A stretch of 25,632 bases of DNA, from positions 1-25,632 of the forward strand of contig JBOGDF010000027.1 of assembly GCA_050701635.1 (NCBI GenBank). The letters are read 5' to 3'. The notes under the pieces are model-generated. The model did not search any database. It had not been told where the DNA came from and saw only the letters and a program-made list of their open reading frames with translations. The translations under genes and the position numbers were made by a program. The stretch is from WHSM01 sp050701635 (GTDB taxonomy: Bacteria > Actinomycetota > Actinomycetes > Mycobacteriales > Micromonosporaceae). Positions 20,394 to 25,632 of the stretch are shown one piece after another; positions within the stretch are counted from its first letter, which is position 1; each line of letters opens with the position of its first letter.

Positions 20394-21794
20394 ATGACGT
20401 CGCGCCGGGACCAGGCTCAGGCCCAGTCGTACGTGCTGGGCCGCCTGAACGCCGCCCTGGTGATCGGTGACCCGGAGGCGCAGGAGGGACCGCACCGCCG
20501 GATCCTGGTGGGCGCGGTCGGCGGCCTGCTGGTGGCGGCGCTGGTGGTGGCCGGATTCACCGTGTACGGCCTGCTGGTGCCGGGCGGCGCCACCGCCTGG
20601 CGCAAGGCCGAGACGTTGATCGTGGAGAAGGAGACCGGCAGCCGGTACATCTTCGCCGGCGGCGCCCTGCGACCGGTGCGCAACTACGCGTCGGCGGTGC
20701 TGTTGCTGGGCGCCGATCTGAAGGTGGTCTCGGTGTCGGCGGCGTCGCTGCGCTCCACCCCGCGCGGCATGCCGGTCGGCATCATCGGGGCGCCGGACTC
20801 CCTGCCGGTCCCGGGTGCGCTGGCGGACACTGCCTGGTCCGTCTGCGCGCTGCTGGGCCGGGACCGGAACGGGGCGCCGGCGCCCGCCACCGCCCTGACG
20901 GTCACCCGCTCGCCGCCCGGCCGCCGCCCGCTCGCCGACGACCGTGGCCTCTTGACGCGTACGCCCGCCGACCAGACCTTCCTGGTGTGGCGGAGCCACC
21001 GGTTCGCCGTGACCGAGGACTGGATCCCGGGGGCCATGGGGTACGACGCGCCGCCGCTGCTGGTGGAGCCGGGGTGGCTCGACCAGCTCGCCGCCGGACC
21101 CGACATCGGCCCGCCGGCGGTGCCGGAGCGGGGCGAAAGCGGCCCGGAAGCAGACGGCGTCGCCACCCGGATCGGCCAGGTCTTCGTGACCCGGGCGATC
21201 GGCTCGGGAGACAACCGGTACTACCTGCTCCTCGAGGACGGGTTGAGCCGGCTGACGGCCACCGCCGCGGCGCTGGTGCTGGCCGACCCGCGTACCGCCG
21301 AGGCGTACGGCTCGAAGCCGGTGACGCCGATCGAGCTGACCCCGGCGGCCGTCACCGGGTTGCCGAAGTCGAAGCGGTCCGCCCTCCCCGCGGGCGTTCC
21401 GGAGACACCACCGCGGCTGGCCTCGGGGCCGGGCGACACGTGGTGCGTCCGCCGGACGGTGCCGGACCAGAGCGTCGAGGTCACTGCGGGGCCGCTGCCG
21501 TCCGGGCTGCAGTTGACCCGCGACGGGCCAGGGGTTGCCCGTACCGGCCAGACCGCCGAGGCGGTGGCGGTGGCCGCCGGCGCCGGGGGAGTGGTACGGC
21601 CGGGCCGGCCGGGGCAGGCCCCCGGGTCGCAACTGTTCCTGGTCACCGACGCCGGGGTGAGCTACCCGATCGCCAATCCGGAGGTCGCGGAGGCGATGGG
21701 ATACCCGCCGACCGACGCGGCGACGATTCCACCGGAGTTGCTGGCCCTACTGCCGACCGGGCCGGCGCTCGATCCGAACGCAGCACGGGGGTGA
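20394..21794 (+). CDS. eccB: EccB-like T7SS membrane component
   Basis: The protein is 466 residues from the ATG at 20394, four bases after the eccD stop. The N-terminus MTSRRDQAQAQSYVLGRLNA is the usual EccB cytosolic start. One membrane helix spans about 37-60, and a large extracytoplasmic region follows. It contains ETGSRYIFAGGALRPVRNYA, SVCALLGRD and TWCVRRT (two Cys that could form a disulfide). It also has the alternating repeat-like segments typical of the EccB periplasmic domain. In mycobacterial ESX complexes EccB assembles with EccC, EccD and EccE, and its outer domain lies above the pore. The length fits the family. The ESX-like genes begin about 80 bases downstream. Confidence 0.92.
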   Translation: MTSRRDQAQAQSYVLGRLNAALVIGDPEAQEGPHRRILVGAVGGLLVAALVVAGFTVYGLLVPGGATAWRKAETLIVEKETGSRYIFAGGALRPVRNYASAVLLLGADLKVVSVSAASLRSTPRGMPVGIIGAPDSLPVPGALADTAWSVCALLGRDRNGAPAPATALTVTRSPPGRRPLADDRGLLTRTPADQTFLVWRSHRFAVTEDWIPGAMGYDAPPLLVEPGWLDQLAAGPDIGPPAVPERGESGPEADGVATRIGQVFVTRAIGSGDNRYYLLLEDGLSRLTATAAALVLADPRTAEAYGSKPVTPIELTPAAVTGLPKSKRSALPAGVPETPPRLASGPGDTWCVRRTVPDQSVEVTAGPLPSGLQLTRDGPGVARTGQTAEAVAVAAGAGGVVRPGRPGQAPGSQLFLVTDAGVSYPIANPEVAEAMGYPPTDAATIPPELLALLPTGPALDPNAARG

Positions 21795-21873
21795 GCCTGG
21801 GACAACCACACGAACCACACCGGAGAAACGCGACGCCACCTCCTGGTAGGTACGAAGGAAGGGAAGATTCGAC

Positions 21874-22170
21874 ATGGGGCAACCGACGAACAGCGTTCAT
21901 GATCCTACAATCCAACAACTCATCAGTGCATTCGAAGTCGCCACGGCGAACACCAACGCCGCGCAGTCGGCGGTGGACGCCGTCAGCGGGTCGATGCAAT
22001 GGCAGGGCGTGGCCTCCAACGAATACCGGAATGCGCTGGCGGCCTGGATCAGTGGTCTCAACAAGGTGAAGCAGGGACTGCAGATGCTCGACACGAGTAT
22101 GCAGCAGCACCTGCAGATCTCCGGCTCCACCGAGGACACGAACACCAGCGACGCCAAGTGGTTCACGTGA
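21874..22170 (+). CDS. WXG100-family ESX protein (canonical)
   Basis: The protein is 98 residues. The ATG at 21874 has a purine-rich ribosome site (GAAGGAAGGGAAG). It is a helical hairpin with the turn motif W43-Q44-G45 followed by ASNEYRNALAAW. These are the features of WXG100 proteins, which are exported by T7SS as dimers. There is no signal peptide. No clear C-terminal Y-x3-D/E signal is present in the usual place; the tail ends DAKWFT. It is 19 bases from the next ESX gene, consistent with the usual bicistronic pair in which only one partner carries the export signal. Third-position G/C is lower than in eccB. Confidence 0.92.
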   Translation: MGQPTNSVHDPTIQQLISAFEVATANTNAAQSAVDAVSGSMQWQGVASNEYRNALAAWISGLNKVKQGLQMLDTSMQQHLQISGSTEDTNTSDAKWFT

Positions 22171-22189
22171 CGGTGAGGAGAGGCATCTG

Positions 22190-22486
22190 ATGGCAACATA
22201 CGCACTGAATCCGAACGGTCTGCTCGACAGTGGAATGGAACTGGAGGGTGTTACCAGATCGATTGAAAACTCTCTCACAGAACTGAACCAGTACGTTGCC
22301 CGGTACATCCAGGAGAACACGGGTGGCACCGCGGAATCCTTCCGGGCTGCCCAGCAGCAATGGGAACAGGGGATGCGTGAAATGAATGCCGCCCTTGCGG
22401 TCGGAAAGCAGAAGCTCGACGCCATCGTGGAGAACTACCACCTCGCTGACGTCCAGGGAGCGGCGCTCTTCGGCGGCAACGTGTAA
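22190..22486 (+). CDS. WXG100-like ESX partner with NxG in place of WxG and a C-terminal YxxxD
   Basis: The protein is 98 residues. The ATG at 22190 has GGTGAGGAG upstream. It is a helical hairpin whose turn reads N43-T44-G45-G46 then TAESF, aligning with W-x-G-x-A-A-x-x-F. The Trp is therefore replaced by Asn while Gly45 and Phe51 remain. A Trp occurs further on at position 58 (QQQWEQGM), as in many ESX proteins. Near the C-terminus Y83-H-L-A-D87 matches the Y-x3-D/E secretion signal of T7SS substrates. It is likely the signal-bearing partner of the preceding protein in a heterodimer. A strong hairpin follows the gene at 22501. Confidence 0.88.
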   Translation: MATYALNPNGLLDSGMELEGVTRSIENSLTELNQYVARYIQENTGGTAESFRAAQQQWEQGMREMNAALAVGKQKLDAIVENYHLADVQGAALFGGNV

Positions 22487-22500
22487 ACGAACGCCCAGTG

Positions 22501-22533
22501 TTCCGCCGGGTGGCCTCCCGCCGCCCGGCGGAA
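22501..22533 (+). terminator. Strong hairpin between the ESX pair and the downstream genes
   Basis: A perfect 10-bp stem (TTCCGCCGGG 22501-22510 with CCCGGCGGAA 22524-22533) can be extended inward by four more pairs (one G-U) to a five-base loop. No U-tract follows. It lies 15 bases after the second ESX stop and 48 bases before the next gene. It could act as a partial terminator or as an RNA-stability element. Confidence 0.65.
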
Positions 22534-22581
22534 TACGCCAGCCATCCATGTGTCCAGAACGTCTCTTTGTGAGGAGTCCCG

Positions 22582-22956
22582 ATGCCGATCACCGTCGACG
22601 AAGCCTATCTGAACCGACTGGCAACCATCATGCGTGATCTTTCCGGTCAGGCGCCCGCCGCGTCCGGCGGGGAGATCGACAACATGACACTCCGGCTCGG
22701 TCACAACAACTTTCCCGCGGGTCAGCAGTTGGCCTCGCTGCTCCACACCCGAGGTGGTGAGATCCAGCAGCGTCTGGTCGAACTCGGCGAGACCGCGGGT
22801 AACCGGGGGGTGGAGTTGCAGATGTTTCTCCAGCTGACAGGGAACACCGAGGACGTGAACGATCTGACGGCGGCGGAGTTCGGGAGCCAGTTGCCGTCCT
22901 GGAGTTCCGGCGGCGGTGATGGTGGTGGCGGGGCGGTCGCCGGTCCGGAGCTCTGA
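22582..22956 (+). CDS. ESX-like helical protein of a T7SS cluster
   Basis: The protein is 124 residues. The ATG at 22582 has GAGGAG seven bases upstream. The first about 95 residues are amphipathic helices (EAYLNRLATIMRDLSGQ, QLASLLHTRGGEIQQRLVE, GVELQMFLQLTGNTEDVNDL), consistent with an ESX-type helical fold, but there is no WxG. The sequence ends LTAAEFGSQLPSW and a Gly-rich tail. There is no signal peptide or clear Y-x3-D/E signal. Position between the ESX pair and the large Gly-rich protein suggests a third small client or partner of that protein, comparable in place to PE-like proteins. The exact family is not recognised. Confidence 0.75.
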   Translation: MPITVDEAYLNRLATIMRDLSGQAPAASGGEIDNMTLRLGHNNFPAGQQLASLLHTRGGEIQQRLVELGETAGNRGVELQMFLQLTGNTEDVNDLTAAEFGSQLPSWSSGGGDGGGGAVAGPEL

Positions 22957-23000
22957 ATTGAGCCTCTGAACGAAGCCGCTGAACCGATGGTGGGTGACCC

Positions 23001-25544
23001 ATGACGCAACCAAACGGGCCGTACGAATGGCTGCCCGCCATGCGCGATGTACTCGGCGCCGAGGTGGAATACCCCGACTCGGACGCGATTACCCGGGGTC
23101 CGTGGATCGTGCTCGATGTCTCGTACGGGATCCAGTGGGAGGGCAACGGACAACAACCGTGGGATCACTGGATGCCGCAACAGGAGCCCGGTTGGAATGG
23201 GATCACCCTCTATCGACACGTCACCGCAAACGACGAAAGCCCTCACTATATGTTCCAGTTGATTCGGGGCTATGTGTGGTTCTTCGACGGCGCGGGCGAC
23301 GACGAGGCCGGCTCGCCGTCTGACATGGCGACACAGTTGATTACCCTGAGCGGGCCGGCAATCGGGGGAATCGGCGCGAGTGCGCTGCTCGACGGGCAGT
23401 CGCTCACTCGTGCTTCGGACCTGTTATTCAACGCCTCATGGTGGCTGATGAACCAGGGGCAACCGCAGCTTCAGGGCTTGGCCAACGAGATTGGCAGGCC
23501 GGGGTCCGACTTCGACGGCTCGGCCGGCGCCGCGTTCAGTTGGGCAATGCAGGAAATGGCCTTCGGCATGCTTTCGTTGAAGGAGAACATCACCGATCCC
23601 ATCGACTGGACCCAGCGACTCGATGAGAGTGCCGCCGCCATTGACTCGTTCAAGGAGGCGATGCAGGCGGCGTGGAGCGCGTACACGGCATACCAGTATT
23701 ACGACCCCAACGAGTTGGTGTGGGGAATTCTGCGGTCGATGGAGACGCAGGTAGACGACGCCGGTAGCCTGACGGTCCCCACCCAGGACGCGGCCAACCT
23801 CCGCGAATGGAACTTCTCCTTCCCTGAGCAGGGTCTGGGCGGACCGTACAACCTCATGGAGAATCCCGGTTGGCAGCAGCTCAACCAGGACATGATCAAC
23901 CTCTACAAGCCGCATCTGGACCAACTCAACCAGGACTCGTTGGCCGCCACCGAGCAGCTCATCAACAGCTTCAATACCACCTATCAGGCGCTGCGGCGTC
24001 CCGTACTGCCACTTCCGCACCTGCCGCCGCCCGCCGGCCCCGGAGAGGTCATCAGCCCGGACGGGGAGGTGAGCCTTGACGACCTGTTCGGCGACGGCGC
24101 GGAGGACTTCTTCGGTGGTGGTGAAGGTGGTGAAGGTGGCGGTGCGGAACTGCCGGAGGACTTCCCCGGTGGTGGTGCCGGTGCTGAAGGTGGCGGTGCG
24201 GGGCTGCCAGGGGAGATTCCCGGCAGCGGTGGTGCCGGTGCAGGTGGCGGTGCGGGGCTGCCGGAGGAGGTCCTCAACACTGGCGGTGCCAGTGCAGGTG
24301 GCGGCGCGGGGCTGCCGGGGGAGATTCCCAGCAGCGGTGGTGCCGGTGCAGGTGGCGGTGCGGGGCTGACGGAAGAGGTCCTCAACACTGGCGGTGCCAG
24401 TGCAGGTGGCGGCGCGGGGCTGCCGGGGGAGGTCCCCGGCAGCGGTGGTGGTGTCGATGGCGGCAGCAGCCTTCTGGGCGAGGTGCCCGGCGGCGGTGGC
24501 TCTGGCGTGACTCCGCCCGAGTTCACCAGCAGCACCGGCGGTGGCGCCGGACCAGGTGGCGGCGCCGGCTCGCCACTCGACGCCACCGGTGGCAGCGTCG
24601 GCGGTGGTCTGCCCTTGGTCGCGGGCGCCGGCGGCCTGGGCGGCCTGGGCGGCTTGCCGCGGCCCAGCGACTCCACCACGGCGGGTTCGGGCTCTGGTCC
24701 CGGTGACGGCGCTTCGGACGACGACACCGCCGCGGGCATTCCACCCGAGTTCAGCGACGGCGGGTTCGGTGGCGGCGGTCTTGGTGGCGGTGAGTTCGGT
24801 GGCGGTGAGTTCAGTGGCGGTGAGTTCAGTGGCGGTGAGTTCGGTGGCGGCGGTCTCGGTGGCGGTGAGTTCAGCGGTAGCGAGTTGGGAGTGCCCGGTG
24901 CCGGCGGCGCGGGCAGCCCCGAGTCGCCCGACTTCGGTGGCGCGGGCCTGGGCGGATTGGTCGGCGACGGTGGCGCCCTCGTCCCCGGCACCACGGGCGG
25001 CTACTCCGCTGTCGGAAGCGACGGCGGGTTCACCCTCGGCCCGCTGGGCACGCCTCCGCCCGGATACACCCCGCCGACCGGTCTCGACGTCCCGGACTAC
25101 TCGGGAACCGGTGGGCAGGTCGCTCTGGCGGGACCCGGCGCGGAGCACCTCGCCTCGGCCGGCTACGACCCGGCCGCTGGCGGGCTGGGTGGCAGTGGGC
25201 TCGGTGGCAGTGGGCTCGGTGGCACCGCACCCGGCGCCGCGGGCGCAGGTGTAGCCGCGTCGGGCGGCGTTGCGGGCGGGGGCTTGGGCGGCGGGATGCC
25301 GTTCATGCCTCCGATGATGGGTGGTATGGGCGGCGCGGGCGGTCGCGACAAGGAGCGGGAGCGCTCCACGTGGCTGACCGAGGACAGCGACGTCTGGGGC
25401 ACCGACCCGGCGGATTGCGCGCCCGCCGTCGTGGGTCGCGAAGACCTTCCCGAACCCGGTTACACCGAGCAGCCGGTCCGCCGCGCCGCGCCGCGTCGTC
25501 GGAGCGGCGAGTCCGACGACGCAGGTCGTCGGCGTACCAACTGA
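23001..25544 (+). CDS. Large Gly-rich T7SS substrate-like protein with a conserved C-terminal tail
   Basis: The protein is 847 residues from the ATG at 23001. Residues about 1-100 are beta-rich (WIVLDVSYGIQWEGN, GYVWFFDG). Residues 100-345 are helical and include F171-D-G-S-A-G-A-A-F179, which matches W-x-G-x-A-A-x-x-F with Phe for Trp, as in long ESX/PPE-like helical domains. YQYYDPNE contains overlapping Y-x3-D and Y-x3-E. From about 360 to 760 the protein is Gly/Ala/Pro-rich repeats, with 18-residue units at 24150-24473 and 5-residue GGGEF units at 24768-24887. The end (ERERSTWLTEDSDVWGTD, then APAVVGRED) is a tail seen in actinobacterial T7SS-linked proteins. It is probably an exported or surface protein. 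A rare TTA codon encodes Leu142. Confidence 0.85.
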   Translation: MTQPNGPYEWLPAMRDVLGAEVEYPDSDAITRGPWIVLDVSYGIQWEGNGQQPWDHWMPQQEPGWNGITLYRHVTANDESPHYMFQLIRGYVWFFDGAGDDEAGSPSDMATQLITLSGPAIGGIGASALLDGQSLTRASDLLFNASWWLMNQGQPQLQGLANEIGRPGSDFDGSAGAAFSWAMQEMAFGMLSLKENITDPIDWTQRLDESAAAIDSFKEAMQAAWSAYTAYQYYDPNELVWGILRSMETQVDDAGSLTVPTQDAANLREWNFSFPEQGLGGPYNLMENPGWQQLNQDMINLYKPHLDQLNQDSLAATEQLINSFNTTYQALRRPVLPLPHLPPPAGPGEVISPDGEVSLDDLFGDGAEDFFGGGEGGEGGGAELPEDFPGGGAGAEGGGAGLPGEIPGSGGAGAGGGAGLPEEVLNTGGASAGGGAGLPGEIPSSGGAGAGGGAGLTEEVLNTGGASAGGGAGLPGEVPGSGGGVDGGSSLLGEVPGGGGSGVTPPEFTSSTGGGAGPGGGAGSPLDATGGSVGGGLPLVAGAGGLGGLGGLPRPSDSTTAGSGSGPGDGASDDDTAAGIPPEFSDGGFGGGGLGGGEFGGGEFSGGEFSGGEFGGGGLGGGEFSGSELGVPGAGGAGSPESPDFGGAGLGGLVGDGGALVPGTTGGYSAVGSDGGFTLGPLGTPPPGYTPPTGLDVPDYSGTGGQVALAGPGAEHLASAGYDPAAGGLGGSGLGGSGLGGTAPGAAGAGVAASGGVAGGGLGGGMPFMPPMMGGMGGAGGRDKERERSTWLTEDSDVWGTDPADCAPAVVGREDLPEPGYTEQPVRRAAPRRRSGESDDAGRRRTN
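24150..24473 (+). repeat. Six tandem 54-base coding repeats
   Basis: Six in-frame 18-codon units start at 24150, 24204, 24258, 24312, 24366 and 24420. Each begins with a Leu codon followed by Pro or Thr and then E/D, and ends in a Gly/Ala run. The two unit types PGEIPGSGGAGAGGGAG and PEEVLNTGGASAGGGAG alternate, giving a 108-base higher-order period. The last unit is degenerate. Confidence 0.85.
24768..24887 (+). repeat. Eight tandem 15-base GGGEF-type coding repeats
   Basis: Units of GGTGGCGGTGAGTTC and close variants run in frame from 24768, encoding G/S-G-G-E-F or G-G-G-G-L. A related two-unit repeat (GGTGGCAGTGGGCTC) occurs near 25188-25217. Confidence 0.85.
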
Positions 25545-25557
25545 TGAGGGAGTGAAG

Positions 25558-25632
25558 ATGTCCAATCCACTGCAAGACAAGATCGAGCAGGCGTACGCCG
25601 ACTTCGAACGTACTCAAGCCGCGATCACGACG
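25558..25632 (+). CDS. YbaB/EbfC-like protein, N-terminus only (3' partial)
   Basis: The ATG at 25558 is 13 bases after the stop of the Gly-rich protein, with GAGGGAG upstream. Only 25 codons are present, reading MSNPLQDKIEQAYADFERTQ and then AAITT. This helical start resembles the YbaB/EbfC nucleoid-associated proteins that often occur in actinobacterial T7SS clusters, where they follow substrate genes. The fragment is too short to be certain of the family. It belongs to the same operon by spacing and direction. Confidence 0.6.
   Translation, partial: MSNPLQDKIEQAYADFERTQAAITT

Noticed and set aside
19815..21632. A 605-codon minus-strand frame opposite eccD and eccB.
   Set aside because: It is an Arg/Gly/Pro-rich antisense shadow of two genes with clear family features.
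23139..23147. QWEG in the N-terminus of the Gly-rich protein as a possible WxG motif.
   Set aside because: The surrounding sequence is beta-rich, not a helix-turn-helix. The better candidate is F171-D-G in the helical part.
24150..24887. Regular repeats as a possible CRISPR array.
   Set aside because: The repeats are in-frame, contiguous, lack unique spacers and encode Gly-rich peptide units.
23436..25580. A 714-codon minus-strand frame opposite the Gly-rich protein.
   Set aside because: Its Thr/Ala/Glu repeats are the complement of the Gly-rich coding repeats.

Overview
The window is very GC-rich DNA with strong G/C at third codon positions, GTG starts and AGGAGG-type ribosome binding sites. 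It carries a type VII secretion (ESX/T7SS) locus with eccD, eccB, WXG100-type genes and a Gly-rich substrate-like protein. Together these point to a filamentous or related actinobacterium. The style of the T7SS proteins (beta-helix/CbxX fusion, long Gly-rich protein with a conserved C-terminal tail, YbaB-like gene) fits Micromonosporaceae best, but that placement is inference.

Layout. 1-4222 (+): the tail of an unidentified gene, then a large EccA-like protein (beta-helix plus two CbxX/CfqX AAA+ domains) and a ferric-reductase-like membrane protein. 4279-10143 (-): a four-gene block transcribed leftward. It consists of a soluble protein of a family called here 'S', a large multidomain protein called here 'L', a double-DUF4142 protein and a DUF1996 protein. 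10332-11747: a polytopic membrane protein (+) and a Rieske lipoprotein (-), convergent. 12115-15556 (+): a second S-L pair, in inverted orientation to the first. 15639-17623: a membrane-anchored ricin-type lectin-like protein (-) and a TMEM175-type potassium channel (+), transcribed divergently. 17714-18778 (-): a third, solitary S gene. 18995-25632 (+): the T7SS core block of eccD, eccB, three small ESX-like genes, a large Gly-rich substrate-like protein and the start of a YbaB-like gene.

How it may work together. EccD and EccB are membrane components of the secretion machine. The small ESX proteins and the Gly-rich protein are likely exported clients or partners. The beta-helix/AAA+ protein is likely the cytosolic EccA-type ATPase. 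EccC, EccE and MycP are not present here and would have to lie outside the window. The most unusual content is the S-L pair, present twice with a third orphan S, embedded between the EccA-like gene and eccD. L carries three related alpha/beta modules and a C-terminal region resembling an ADP-ribosyltransferase fold without recognisable catalytic residues. I do not recognise a described system with this make-up.

No tRNA, rRNA, insertion sequence or CRISPR array was seen.
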